Shown here: piece by piece, positions 38,873 through 47,298 of the stretch
Position numbering within the stretch: position 1 is the stretch's first letter
Layout of the letters: each line of letters starts with the position of its first letter
From: Terrabacter terrigena
GTDB lineage: Bacteria; Actinomycetota; Actinomycetes; Actinomycetales; Dermatophilaceae
Assembly (NCBI RefSeq): GCF_042676085.1
Contig: NZ_JBHTKH010000001.1
Location: 682,001-746,000, forward strand
Length of the DNA stretch: 64,000 bases
Reading direction: 5' to 3'
The notes under the pieces: generated by a model
What the model saw: the letters and a program-made list of their open reading frames with translations, nothing else
Database searches by the model: none
What the model was told of the DNA's origin: nothing
Position numbers and translations under genes: made by a program

Positions 38873-39754
38873 TCAGATCTTGGCGACCTGGGCGAAGGAG
38901 AGCTCGACCGGGGTCTCCCGGCCGAAGATCGAGACGAGCACCTTGAGCTTCTGCGTGTCGGTGTTGATCTCGGAGATCGTGGCGGGAAGGGTCTCGAACG
39001 GCCCCTCCATGACGGTGACGGACTCGCCGACCTCGAAGTCGATGACGCGGACGTCCTTGGGGGCGCTGGACTTCGCGGCAGCACCGGTGCCGTCGGCCGC
39101 GCCGGCGGCCTCGAACGTCGGGGCGAGCATCGTGAAGACCTCGTCGATCGACAGCGGCACCGGCTGGTGCGCGTTGCCGACGAAGCCGGTCACACCCGGC
39201 GTGTGGCGCACGGCGCCCCAGCTCTCGTCGGTGAGGTCCATGCGCACGAGGACGTACCCGGGCATCCGGACCCGGCGGACCTGCTTCTTCTGGCCGTTCT
39301 TGATCTCGGTGACCTCCTCCATGGGGACCTCGATCTCGAAGATGAAGTCCTCCATGTTGAGGGTCTGGATGCGCGTCTCGAGGTTCGCCTTCACGCGGTT
39401 CTCGTAGCCGGCGTAGGAGTGGATGACGAACCAGTCGCCGAAGCGGCTGCGCAGGTCGGCCTTGAAGTCCGCGACCGGGTCGCCGCTGCCGGTGGCAGCA
39501 GGCGCGTCGTCCTCGGCGGCGTCATCACCGGAGACCTCGTCGGCGTCGTCGGTCTCGTCTGCCTGGTCCGCGGCGCCCTCGGCGGGCTCGGCGGGCTCGC
39601 CGGGCTCGTCGGTGGCCTCGGTGGCGTCGGCGTCCTCAGCACCCGGGGTGGCGTCGGAGGCCGAGAGCTCGTCGGACTCAACCGCGGGGTCGACGACGTC
39701 AGTCCCGGTGCTCTCGCCGTTCGGGGCGCCCTCGTGGGCGAACTGCTCGGACAC
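38873..39754 (-). CDS. nusG: Transcription termination/antitermination protein NusG
   Basis: Processivity factor bridging RNA polymerase and ribosome or Rho. I chose GTG 39754, placed after GGAAGTAGGT; an ATG at 39808 lacks a ribosome site. Of the 293 residues the first 100 are a very acidic, disordered extension rich in Asp, Glu, Ala and Pro. The NGN domain begins near residue 105 (DWFVIHSYAGYENRVKANL, MPGYVLVRMDLT). The KOW domain occupies the last 60 residues (VGESVTVMEGPFETLPATIS). It follows secE by 82 bases. Confidence 0.96.
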   Translation of the reverse strand: MSEQFAHEGAPNGESTGTDVVDPAVESDELSASDATPGAEDADATEATDEPGEPAEPAEGAADQADETDDADEVSGDDAAEDDAPAATGSGDPVADFKADLRSRFGDWFVIHSYAGYENRVKANLETRIQTLNMEDFIFEIEVPMEEVTEIKNGQKKQVRRVRMPGYVLVRMDLTDESWGAVRHTPGVTGFVGNAHQPVPLSIDEVFTMLAPTFEAAGAADGTGAAAKSSAPKDVRVIDFEVGESVTVMEGPFETLPATISEINTDTQKLKVLVSIFGRETPVELSFAQVAKI

Positions 39755-39836
39755 GCTCTGACCTACTTCCTTGCTCGTGGACCAGCCGGTGGCGGCTGGC
39801 GGTGACATCCCGGGGCGCGGGCGAGACGCCCGTGCG

Positions 39837-40106
39837 TCAGATCGTCGCGCCGGTGAGGGCCCACGAGATCAGCTTGCTCAGACCGAAGTCGAGCCCCGAC
39901 ACGAGAGCCATCATGATCACGACGAACACGACCACCACGGTGGTGTAGCGCACGAGCTCGGGGCCCGTCGGCCGCACGACCTTGCGCAGCTCGTCGAGGA
40001 TCTGGCGGACGAAGAGACTGATCGCGCCGAGGAACCGCGACACGGGGTTGCCGCCACGGGCCTTGTCAGCCCGGCCGGACCCGCGCTTGGCGCTCGTCTC
40101 CGTCAC
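39837..40106 (-). CDS. secE: Preprotein translocase subunit SecE
   Basis: Essential small subunit of the SecYEG channel. I chose GTG 40106 behind GAAGGA, giving 89 residues. The amphipathic helix FVRQILDELRKVVRPTGPEL precedes one membrane segment (YTTVVVVFVVIMMALVSGL), as in all single-span SecE proteins. It lies between tRNA-Trp and nusG, the conserved order. Confidence 0.95.
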   Translation of the reverse strand: MTETSAKRGSGRADKARGGNPVSRFLGAISLFVRQILDELRKVVRPTGPELVRYTTVVVVFVVIMMALVSGLDFGLSKLISWALTGATI

Positions 40107-40220
40107 GATTCCTTCTTTCTGCCTGGGTACTGGCCCGCGACAGCGCCCGGGCCGTGGGGTGTCCACGCCGAGGCCGGAGCCGCGTGCCGCCTTGCACGAC
40201 GACCACATCACTGGGATGCG

Positions 40221-40293
40221 CAGGGCAAGAGGGACTCGAACCCCCAACCGCTGGTTTTGGAGACCAGTGCTCTACCAATTGAGCTATTGCCCT
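40221..40293 (-). tRNA. trpT: tRNA-Trp (anticodon CCA)
   Basis: The 73-base gene folds as a cloverleaf: acceptor AGGGCAA/TTGCCCT, anticodon stem CTGGT/ACCAG with loop CTCCAAA, and T-arm GGGGGTTCGAGTCCC. CCA is not encoded. It precedes secE as in many actinobacteria. Confidence 0.95.
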
Positions 40294-40491
40294 TCGCCGA
40301 GACCGTGGGGTGGTCGCGGCGGGACGGCATGCGTCAGCATGGCCAGCGAAGCCGTCCGAGGGTCGATCATACGGGACGATCGGACCGCAAAGCGAACCGA
40401 GTGACAGCCGGCCACCGTCCGCGTGGCAGGCCCCCCGTCCGCGGCACCACCCGGCATACGGACCGGGCTGCTCGGCAGCACACGCGAGTGG

Positions 40492-40497
40492 CAGGAT
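40492..40497 (+). promoter_or_regulatory. -10 box of the MocR-type aminotransferase gene
   Basis: CAGGAT followed by seven bases and GTG 40505. A GGCATAC copy (40453-40459) lies near where upstream control elements would be. Confidence 0.4.
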
Positions 40498-40504
40498 CGG
40501 GAGG

Positions 40505-41875
40505 GTGACGAACCCGCACACCGCCCTCGCGTCCCTGTCCGACGACGACCTGGCCGGCTTCCTCGCCGAGCAGCGTGAAGCCTATGCGGCCCTGAGGGCG
40601 CGCGGGCTCAAGCTCGACCTGACGCGCGGCAAGCCCTCGGCAGCGCAGCTCGACCTCTCGGACGCGCTGCTCGCGCTGCCGTCGACGACCAAGGACCGCG
40701 CCGGCGTCGACGTGCGCAACTACGGAGGCCTCGAGGGCCTCGCCGAGCTGCGCGAGATGTTCGCCGAGCTGCTCTGGGTCGAGCCGTCGCAGGTCGTCGC
40801 GGGCGGCAACTCCAGCCTCACGATGATGTACTCCACCATCGTCGACTTCCTGCTCTTCGGCGGCGTCGACTCCCCGCGGCCGTGGTCGCAGGAGGACACG
40901 GTCCGGTTCGTCTGCCCGGTGCCCGGCTACGACCGGCACTTCTCGATGCTCGCGGCGTTCGGCATCGAGATGGTCACCGTCGACATGCACGACGACGGCC
41001 CCGACATCGCCGCGGTCGAGGCGCTCGTCAAGGACGACCCGAGCATCAAGGGCATCTGGATCGTCCCGACCTACGCCAACCCGTCGGGTGCCGTCGTCTC
41101 GCAGGAGATCGCGGCCCGTCTCGCGGCGATGCCCACCGCCGCGCCCGACTTCACGATCTTCTGGGACAACGCGTACGCCTTCCACCACCTCACCGAGGTC
41201 GAGGCCAAGAGCGCCGACATCCTCACGCTCGCCGCGGCGAGCGGCCACCCCAACCGCCCGATCATGTTCGCCTCGACGTCGAAGATCACCTTCGCCGGCG
41301 CGGGCGTCGCCGTGCTCGCGGCCAGCGAGGCCAACGTGAAGTGGTACCTCAAGCACCTGTCGATGAGCTCGATCGGGCCCGACAAGGTCAACCACCTGAG
41401 GCACGTCGAGTTCTTCAAGGACGCCGAGGGCGTGCGGGCGCACATGCGCGGGCACCGCGACATCATCGCGCCGAAGTTCGCGGCCGTCGACGAGGCTCTC
41501 ACCGAGGGGCTCGACGGGCTCGAGGTCGCCGAGTGGAGCCACCCCACGGGTGGCTACTTCGTCAACCTGGACGTGCTCGACGGCACCGCCTCGCGCGTCG
41601 TGGCCCTGGCCAAGGAGGCCGGCATCGCGCTCACGCCGGCCGGCGCGTCCTTCCCGCACGGGCACGACCCGCGCGACCGCAACATCCGCCTCGCGCCGAC
41701 GTTCCCGGTGCTCGACGAGGTGCGCACGGCCATGGCGGGCGTCGCGACGTGCGTCGCCCTCGCGGCCGCCGAGAAGGTGACCGCTGACCGCTCCGCCGGG
41801 GTAGGGGACGGGGGCGACGCCGACGTCGCCGACGCGTCGACCACCGAGCCCGCCAGCGAAGGAGCCTCCCGATGA
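40505..41875 (+). CDS. Aminotransferase, MocR-type aminotransferase-fold family (PF12897-like)
   Basis: Fold-type I PLP enzyme of 456 residues. The N-terminus shows LDLTRGKPSAAQLDLSDALL, then NYGGLEGLAELREMFAELL and VPTYANPSGAVVSQEIA. The Schiff-base lysine is K260 in FASTSKITFAGAG. There is no DNA-binding domain, so it is an enzyme and not a MocR regulator. The family often acts on aspartate or aromatic acids, but the substrate is not readable here. The last 30 residues are disordered, and its stop overlaps the DUF5709 start by ATGA. Confidence 0.87.
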   Translation: MTNPHTALASLSDDDLAGFLAEQREAYAALRARGLKLDLTRGKPSAAQLDLSDALLALPSTTKDRAGVDVRNYGGLEGLAELREMFAELLWVEPSQVVAGGNSSLTMMYSTIVDFLLFGGVDSPRPWSQEDTVRFVCPVPGYDRHFSMLAAFGIEMVTVDMHDDGPDIAAVEALVKDDPSIKGIWIVPTYANPSGAVVSQEIAARLAAMPTAAPDFTIFWDNAYAFHHLTEVEAKSADILTLAAASGHPNRPIMFASTSKITFAGAGVAVLAASEANVKWYLKHLSMSSIGPDKVNHLRHVEFFKDAEGVRAHMRGHRDIIAPKFAAVDEALTEGLDGLEVAEWSHPTGGYFVNLDVLDGTASRVVALAKEAGIALTPAGASFPHGHDPRDRNIRLAPTFPVLDEVRTAMAGVATCVALAAAEKVTADRSAGVGDGGDADVADASTTEPASEGASR

Positions 41876-42393
41876 GCCAGATCGAGCCCAACGAGAACAT
41901 CGACGACGACCTCACCACCTACAGCGTCGACGACGAGGACCAGCTCCAGCCCGAGGACACCCTCGAGGACGGTGAGCTCGACGACGTCCTCGACCGCGGA
42001 TACTCCCCCAACGACCGGCCGCAGGGCGTCAACGCGCACGGCACGACGGCCTACGAGGAGTCGATCGACGAGACGATCGACGAGCGCATCCTGCAGGAGG
42101 AGCCCGACCCGGGCTCCGCCTACGGTCGACCCGACAACGAGAGCGGCCTCGACGGCGACCGGATCGGCGGCGACGACCCCGACTCGATCGACGCCGAGGA
42201 CGACTGGCTCGGCGACAACGAGGTGGGCGACGCCCGTGCCGGCCGCCTCGTCGCCGACGACGAGGGCGCGCACGAGGACGACGAGAAGCAGGCGTGGGCC
42301 AGCGACGTCGGCGTCGACGGCGCCGGCGCGTCGGCCGAGGAGGCAGCGATGCACGTCGTCGACGAGATCGCCGACGAGCCCGAAGAGGGCTGA
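41872..42393 (+). CDS. DUF5709 acidic protein
   Basis: The 173-residue product is extremely acidic (Asp/Glu about a third) with no membrane segment. The DUF5709-like signature is DDEDQLQPEDTLEDGELDDV followed by LDRGYSPNDRPQGVNAHGTT. It starts at ATG 41872 inside the end of the aminotransferase gene, so it is probably co-translated. Function is unknown. Confidence 0.85.
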   Translation: MSQIEPNENIDDDLTTYSVDDEDQLQPEDTLEDGELDDVLDRGYSPNDRPQGVNAHGTTAYEESIDETIDERILQEEPDPGSAYGRPDNESGLDGDRIGGDDPDSIDAEDDWLGDNEVGDARAGRLVADDEGAHEDDEKQAWASDVGVDGAGASAEEAAMHVVDEIADEPEEG

Positions 42394-42489
42394 CGAGGCC
42401 GACGAGGCCGACGAGGGCCTGACGTCCGCCCCCCGCCCCTGGGCCGCGTGGCCGGCGGAGGCGACCCGGATGACCTGGACGTCGGGTGA

Positions 42490-42495
42490 CACACT
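42490..42495 (+). promoter_or_regulatory. -10 box of the adenosine-deaminase-like gene
   Basis: CACACT, seven bases before ATG 42503; a probable leaderless start. No clear -35 box. Confidence 0.35.
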
Positions 42496-42502
42496 GGCCC
42501 GC

Positions 42503-43603
42503 ATGACGCGTGCGGTGGAGGACCTCCCCAAGGCCCACCTGCACCTGCACTTCACCGGCTCGATGCGCATCGACACGGTGCGTGACCTCGCAGCGGGCCA
42601 CGGCATCCGGCTGCCCGACGCGCTCGTGACCGGGTGGCCTCCCAGGCTCGCGCGGGCCACCGACGAGCGGGGCTGGTTCCGGTTCCAGCGGCTCTACGAC
42701 GCCGCCCGCTCGTGCGTGCGCAGTGAGGCCGACATGCGCCGCATCGTGCGCGAGGCGGCGCAGGACGACGCGACCGAAGGGTCGCGCTGGCTCGAGATCC
42801 AGGTCGACCCGACGTCGTACGCGCCGTTCGTCGGCGGCATCACGCCCGCCCTGGAGATCGTCCTCGACGAGGCCAGGGCGGTGTCGGCGGACGGGCGCAT
42901 CGGGGTCGGTGTCGTCGTGGCCGCGAGCCGCATGCGGCACCCCTTGGAGGCGCGCACGCTCGCGAGGCTGGCCGCCCACCACGCCGGGGACGAGCCCGGT
43001 GACGTCGTCGGGTTCGGCCTCTCCAACGACGAGCGGCGCGGGCTCGTGGCCGACTTCGCCCCGGCCTTCGCCATCGCCCGGCGGGCCGGGCTGGCCCTCG
43101 TGCCCCACGGCGGCGAGCTGCTCGGCGCCCAGTCGGTGATGGAGACGCTCGAGCACCTCCACCCCGACCGCATCGGCCACGGTGTGCGCAGCGTGGAGGA
43201 CCCGCAGGTGCTCGACGCAGTCGCGGAGGCCGGTGTCACGCTGGAGGTGTGCCCCGGCAGCAACGTCGCCCTCGGCGTCTACTCCGACCCCGCCGAGGTG
43301 CCCCTGCGCCGCATCGTCGACTCCGGGATCCCCGTCGCGCTCGGCGCCGACGACCCCCTGCTGTTCGGGTCCCGCCTGGCGGCACAGTATGCCGCCGCCC
43401 GTGACCTCGGTTTCGACGACGAGGGCCTGGCCCGGCTGGCGCGCAGCTCCCTCGAGGGGAGCCGGATGCCGCGGCGGCTGCGCGCGGCCGCGCTCGCCGG
43501 GGTGGACGAGTGGCTCGCCGGCCCCGGGTCCGGGCTCGCGAAGCCCGGCGCGGGCGACCGGGGGCGCCCCCCCGAGCCGGTCGCACCGCTACGTCCCGCG
43601 TGA
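42503..43603 (+). CDS. Adenosine deaminase superfamily protein
   Basis: Metal-dependent aminohydrolase of 366 residues. Zinc ligands appear as H14-L-H16 (KAHLHLHFTGS), His in PHGGE (residues 201-205) and the Asp pair in GADDP (281-285). RIGHGVRS (223-230) and EVCPGSNV (248-255) are also family motifs. Several positions differ from classical adenosine deaminase: HFTGS for HLDGS, FGLSNDE for the usual G-D-L-x-G-x-E, HGGE for HAGE and CPGSN for CPTSN. It may act on adenosine or another aminated purine derivative. I chose ATG 42503 because of the -10 box seven bases upstream. Confidence 0.85.
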   Translation: MTRAVEDLPKAHLHLHFTGSMRIDTVRDLAAGHGIRLPDALVTGWPPRLARATDERGWFRFQRLYDAARSCVRSEADMRRIVREAAQDDATEGSRWLEIQVDPTSYAPFVGGITPALEIVLDEARAVSADGRIGVGVVVAASRMRHPLEARTLARLAAHHAGDEPGDVVGFGLSNDERRGLVADFAPAFAIARRAGLALVPHGGELLGAQSVMETLEHLHPDRIGHGVRSVEDPQVLDAVAEAGVTLEVCPGSNVALGVYSDPAEVPLRRIVDSGIPVALGADDPLLFGSRLAAQYAAARDLGFDDEGLARLARSSLEGSRMPRRLRAAALAGVDEWLAGPGSGLAKPGAGDRGRPPEPVAPLRPA

Positions 43604-43728
43604 CTCGGGCCACACCGACGACCCGGGCACACCCGGACAAAACGCCCCACGCGTCGCGGTGGCCCACCGTCCACGCCCGTGCACCGAGTTTGCTCAGGGT
43701 CGGTGCGCCCGGTCATGCTGTTCGCGAG

Positions 43729-44418
43729 ATGAAGACTTCTGCCGCAGCCCTCGCCCGCCCATCGACCGCCTCCGGTGCCCGCATCCGACGCCTCGCCGTC
43801 GTCGGCCTCGTCGCCCCTGTCGTCGCGCTGGCGGCCTGCAGCGGCGAGTCCCCGGTGACTGCCGACCCGACCGCGCCGGCGGCGGCCAGCACGGCCTCCA
43901 CGAGCCCGGCGGAGACGTCTGAGGCGACGACGGCGACGCCCAGCCCCAGCACGACCAGCGCGCAGGCCCCCGTCGACAAGATGGTGACGAAGGCGATCAC
44001 GTCCACGCTCAAGGACCCCGAGCTCGGGCACACGATCACGGCCCGGCGCATCGTGCGCAACCTCTCGTGGCCCTCCGGCCAGCCGGTCGGGGCCCGCCAG
44101 TTCGAGATCGTCGGTGTGTGGGTGACCTTGAAGGCGGGCACCCGCTACTCCGCCTCGATCGACCCCTCCATGCTCTCTCTGGTGGCGACGAACCCCGCCC
44201 AGACCGTCGTGCCCACCTCCGAGTTCACCAAGCGGTGGGGCGCCACGGTGCTCAAGCCGGCCAAGCGCTCGCAGACGAGCGCCGGCTGGGTGTTCTTCAA
44301 GGTCGACCGCGGCACGACGAGCGCCCTTCGTCTCGGGTTCAACCGCCCGGCCTACCAGGTCAGCACGACCGGCAAGAAGCTGCCGGCGAAGACCTTCGGC
44401 GTCGTCCTGACGAAGTAG
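43729..44418 (+). CDS. Lipoprotein with DUF4352-like domain
   Basis: The 229-residue product has a signal peptide ending in lipobox LAAC with Cys37. A Ser/Thr/Ala-rich linker of about 45 residues follows. The C-terminal beta domain contains GHTITARRIVRNLSW, ARQFEIVGVWVTLKAGTRYS and SAGWVFFKVDRGTTSALRLG, resembling DUF4352 (Ig-like). It is anchored to the outer face of the membrane; its ligand is unknown. A hairpin terminator follows. Confidence 0.8.
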   Translation: MKTSAAALARPSTASGARIRRLAVVGLVAPVVALAACSGESPVTADPTAPAAASTASTSPAETSEATTATPSPSTTSAQAPVDKMVTKAITSTLKDPELGHTITARRIVRNLSWPSGQPVGARQFEIVGVWVTLKAGTRYSASIDPSMLSLVATNPAQTVVPTSEFTKRWGATVLKPAKRSQTSAGWVFFKVDRGTTSALRLGFNRPAYQVSTTGKKLPAKTFGVVLTK

Positions 44419-44449
44419 CCCGCGCGACCCTCGTCGAGGGGAAGGCTCC

Positions 44450-44474
44450 GGCCCCTCTGGGACCCGGGGCCTTT
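44450..44474 (+). terminator. Hairpin terminator after the lipoprotein gene
   Basis: GGCCCC (44450-44455) pairs with GGGGCC (44466-44471) and is followed by TTT. Confidence 0.6.
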
Positions 44475-44497
44475 CGGGTTGCGGCGCTGCGGCCGAC

Positions 44498-45571
44498 TCA
44501 GAGGGTCTCGCCGAGCAGCACCGGCTCGTTCACGAGCGTGACGCCGAAGGCGGCGCGGACGCCGTCGCGCACCTGACGGGCGAGCGCCAGCACGTCGCCT
44601 GCGCTCGCACCGCCGCGGTTGGTGACCGCGAGGGTGTGCTTGGTCGACAGGGCCGCCGGGGCGGGCAGGCCGAACCCCTTGCCGAAGCCCGCGTGCTCGA
44701 TGAGCCAGGCGGCGCTCGTCTTGACCCGACCGTCGGGCTCGGCGAACCGCGGAGGCGTCGGCCCGTCCCACCCGAGCCGCTCCCCCACCCGCTCGACGAG
44801 GTCGTCGAACTGGTGTCGGCCGAGGATCGGGTTGGTGAAGAACGACCCGCACGACCACGTGTCGGGGTCGGAGTCGTCGAGCACCATCCCGCGCGACCGG
44901 CGCTGCTGCAGCACGGCCTCCCGGGCGTCCTCGAGGGGGACCCGCGTGCCCAGCGGGACGTCGAGGCCCTTCGCCAGGGCCGCATACGCGACCGGGCGGC
45001 TGAGGTCGGCCAGCTCGAACTGGAAGAGCACGTCGAGGACGACGTAGCGGGCGTTGCCCTTGAAGAGCGAGTGACGGTAGGTGAACGCGCAGTCCGCGTT
45101 CATGAAGGTGCGGACGGTCTGCTCCCTGCGGTCCCACGTGCGCACCTGCGCGACGGTCTGCGAGACGTCCTGGCCGTAGGCGCCGACGTTCTGGATGGGG
45201 GTGGCACCGGTGCGGCCGGGGATGCCGCTGAGGGCCTCGACGCCCGCCCAGCCCTCCGACACGGCCCGCTCGACGACGTCGTCCCACACCTCGCCGGCCG
45301 CGACCCGCACCAGGGCGCCGCCGCAGGCGTCGGCCGACTCGCGTGTGACGCCGCTCGTCGCGACGTGCACGACCGTGCCGGGGAAGCCGTCGTCGGACAC
45401 GACGAGGTTCGAGCCGCCCGACAGCACGAGCAGCGGCTCGTCGGCGTCGTCGACCTCGCGGACGGCGTCGACGAGCTCGTCGGTGGTCTCGACGGTGACG
45501 AGCCGGGCTGCCGGGCCGCCGACGCGCATCGTCGTCAGCGTCGAGAGCGGGACCCCATGGTCTTCGCGCAC
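44498..45571 (-). CDS. murB: UDP-N-acetylenolpyruvoylglucosamine reductase
   Basis: FAD enzyme that completes UDP-MurNAc synthesis for peptidoglycan. The 357-residue product shows LSGGSNLVVSDDGFPGTVV, SGIPGRTGATPIQNVGAYG, the catalytic serine region SCGSFFTNPI and AAWLIEHAGFGKG. I chose GTG 45571, 17 bases after the hadB stop; the ribosome site is weak, so the exact start is uncertain. It is the last gene of hadA-hadB-murB. Confidence 0.94.
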   Translation of the reverse strand: MREDHGVPLSTLTTMRVGGPAARLVTVETTDELVDAVREVDDADEPLLVLSGGSNLVVSDDGFPGTVVHVATSGVTRESADACGGALVRVAAGEVWDDVVERAVSEGWAGVEALSGIPGRTGATPIQNVGAYGQDVSQTVAQVRTWDRREQTVRTFMNADCAFTYRHSLFKGNARYVVLDVLFQFELADLSRPVAYAALAKGLDVPLGTRVPLEDAREAVLQQRRSRGMVLDDSDPDTWSCGSFFTNPILGRHQFDDLVERVGERLGWDGPTPPRFAEPDGRVKTSAAWLIEHAGFGKGFGLPAPAALSTKHTLAVTNRGGASAGDVLALARQVRDGVRAAFGVTLVNEPVLLGETL

Positions 45572-45588
45572 GCGGTGGACCCGACCGT

Positions 45589-46029
45589 TCAGTCGAGCCG
45601 GGCGACGGCCAGGGCGCGGCCCAGGACCTTCTCGCCGGCCGCGGTGGCGGTCAGCTCGACCGTGACCTGCCTCGTCTCGGGGTCGGCCTTCTTGACCACG
45701 CCGGAGACCTCGATGTCGGCGCCCGTCTCGTAGGGCACCACGACGGGTCGGGTGAAGCGCACGCCGTACTCGACGACGCGGCCGGCGTCGCCCACCCAGT
45801 CGGTGACGAGCGTGACGGCCGAGCCCATCGTGAACATGCCGTGGGCGATGACGTCGGGCAGGCCGACCTTCTTCGCGAACGGCTCGTCCCAGTGGATCCG
45901 GTTGCGGTCCAGGGACGCCCCGGCGTACTGGACGAGGCGGGGGCGGTCGACGTGCACGGTCAGCGGCGGCAGCGTGTCGCCGACGGCGACGTCGGCGAAC
46001 GCGCGGACAGGAGTGGGCCGGGTGCTCAT
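45589..46029 (-). CDS. hadB: (3R)-hydroxyacyl-ACP dehydratase subunit HadB-like (MaoC)
   Basis: Hot-dog-fold hydratase of 146 residues carrying the catalytic pair of the MaoC family: Asp and His in LDRNRIHWDEPFAKKVG, then PDVIAHGMFTMG. In mycobacteria HadB supplies the catalytic residues of fatty acid synthase II dehydratase. Its ATG shares one base with the hadA stop. An organism without mycolic acids would use it for ordinary fatty acid synthesis. Confidence 0.88.
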   Translation of the reverse strand: MSTRPTPVRAFADVAVGDTLPPLTVHVDRPRLVQYAGASLDRNRIHWDEPFAKKVGLPDVIAHGMFTMGSAVTLVTDWVGDAGRVVEYGVRFTRPVVVPYETGADIEVSGVVKKADPETRQVTVELTATAAGEKVLGRALAVARLD

Positions 46030-46475
46030 CACTCGCCTCCTCGGATGACGATGGTCGACGTCGCGGTGCAGACCGCCTCGCCCGCCTCGGTGGCGAGCTC
46101 GGTGCGGGTGGTGACCATGGCGTGGCCACCGGCCTCGCGCACCGCGTCGACGTGCAGGGTGCCGACGATCGCGTCGCCGGCCGTGAGCGGGCGGTGGTGG
46201 GTGAAGCGCTGCTCGCCGTGGACCACCCGGGAGAAGTCGATGCCGGCCTCGGGGTCGCGGATCAGCTGGGCGTCGCACTGCTGGGCGATGAGCACGGCGA
46301 AGGTCGGCGGCGCGATGACGTCGGCGTAGCCGCGGGCGCGGGCGACCTCGGCGTCGACGTGGACCGGGTCGGCCGAGCCGACGGCTTCGGCGAACTCGCG
46401 GATCTTGGCGGCACTGACCCGGTAGGTCTCGGTGGGCGGATAGGCACGGCCCTGGAAGTCTGCGTTCACCGGCAT
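46029..46475 (-). CDS. hadA: (3R)-hydroxyacyl-ACP dehydratase subunit HadA-like (MaoC N-terminal type)
   Basis: Partner hot-dog subunit of 148 residues. It has the family block SADPVHVDAEVARARGYADV and then IAPPTFAVLIAQQ but lacks the D-x-x-x-x-H catalytic pair, as HadA does. ATG 46475 is six bases after TAGGGT, so the message is probably leaderless. A GGCATAC copy covers the start codon. It is the first gene of the hadA-hadB-murB unit, next to rpmG as in mycobacteria. Confidence 0.88.
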   Translation of the reverse strand: MPVNADFQGRAYPPTETYRVSAAKIREFAEAVGSADPVHVDAEVARARGYADVIAPPTFAVLIAQQCDAQLIRDPEAGIDFSRVVHGEQRFTHHRPLTAGDAIVGTLHVDAVREAGGHAMVTTRTELATEAGEAVCTATSTIVIRGGE

Positions 46476-46481
46476 ACGGGC

Positions 46482-46487
46482 ACCCTA
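46482..46487 (-). promoter_or_regulatory. -10 box of hadA (probable leaderless start)
   Basis: TAGGGT on the minus strand, six bases before ATG 46475. No clear -35 box. Confidence 0.45.
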
Positions 46488-46548
46488 TCGAGCGGCGGCG
46501 TCAGCGGCTCGGGGCGTCCCGGCGCGTTGGTCGAACCCGGGAACGACG

Positions 46549-46579
46549 ACGCTCCCCCGGCCGGTGGCCGAGGGAGCGT
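46549..46579 (-). terminator. Hairpin terminator of rpmG
   Basis: ACGCTCCC plus CGGCC (46549-46562) pairs with GGCCG plus GGGAGCGT (46566-46579), one C/A mismatch, loop GGT. It separates rpmG from hadA. Confidence 0.75.
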
Positions 46580-46597
46580 GGACGTCGAGCGCTGGGC

Positions 46598-46768
46598 TCA
46601 GCGGGTCTCGCGGTGCTCCGTGTGCTTGCCGCACTTCGGGCAGAACTTGTTCATCGCGAGACGGTCGGGGTTGTTCCGACGGTTCTTCTTCGTGATGTAG
46701 TTGCGGTCCTTGCAGTCCACGCACGCCATCGTGATCTTGGGACGGACGTCGGTGCTCTTGCTGGCCAC
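46598..46768 (-). CDS. rpmG: 50S ribosomal protein L33
   Basis: Small large-subunit protein near the E site. The 56-residue product runs from GTG 46768 (VASKSTDVRPKITMACVDCK) to HTEHRETR. Two zinc-binding pairs, C16-V-D-C19 and C43-P-K-C46, mark it as the zinc-containing form. It sits between tRNA-Met and hadA, the order known from mycobacteria. Confidence 0.95.
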   Translation of the reverse strand: MASKSTDVRPKITMACVDCKDRNYITKKNRRNNPDRLAMNKFCPKCGKHTEHRETR

Positions 46769-46932
46769 GGCAACCTGCTCTTTCGGGAACGTACGAGGGT
46801 TTTCTGTCGTCTTGCGACGGGTGTCGCGCGGCGCGTCACGCGTTCCGGGCTCCCGGGTGACACGCAGGCGCGACGTCCTAGGTTACGCGACACCCCGGCG
46901 ATTGGAGAAATCGACGCCGGTGCGCGCGGAAG

Positions 46933-47009
46933 TGGTAGCGGGAGCGGGGCTCGATCCCGCGACCTCACGATTATGAGTCGTGCGCTCTAACCAGCTGAGC
47001 TACCCCGCC
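46933..47009 (-). tRNA. metT: tRNA-Met, elongator (anticodon CAT)
   Basis: The 77-base gene encodes the terminal CCA. Acceptor GGCGGGG pairs with TCCCGCT using two G-T pairs; the anticodon stem CACGA/TCGTG encloses CTCATAA; the T-arm is GCGGGATCGAGCCCCGC. The 5' acceptor and D-arm differ from initiator tRNA, so it is the elongator. Confidence 0.93.
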
Positions 47010-47068
47010 ATGGGCTGCCGTGCCCGGACCTGCCGCGATGCTGCGAGAGGCCGGGACCGGCTGACCAG

Positions 47069-47141
47069 AGCCCCAATAGGGAATCGAACCCTAGACCTTT
47101 TCCTTACCATGGAAACGCTCTGCCGACTGAGCTATTGGGGC
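47069..47141 (-). tRNA. thrT: tRNA-Thr (anticodon GGT)
   Basis: The 73-base gene has acceptor GCCCCAA/TTGGGGC, anticodon stem TTTCC/GGAAA enclosing ATGGTAA, and T-arm TAGGGTTCGATTCCCTA. CCA is not encoded. It lies 59 bases before tRNA-Met on the same strand and is probably co-transcribed. Confidence 0.94.
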
Positions 47142-47298
47142 ACGGCCGACGTCGTGGAAACCGTCACGAGGACGGGCCCGGGTCGACCTGCTGTGCGACG
47201 GCGAGACTACACGGTCGCGGCCGTTGATACGAAATCGGGCACCGGACCGCGGCGCTGGTAGCGTGACGGTGTCGCGCCACGAGCCGGAGAGCCACCCC

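Noticed and set aside
43690..43719. TTTGCT...CATGCT as a promoter for the lipoprotein gene
   Set aside because: The spacing is 19 bases and both boxes are poor; not enough to call.
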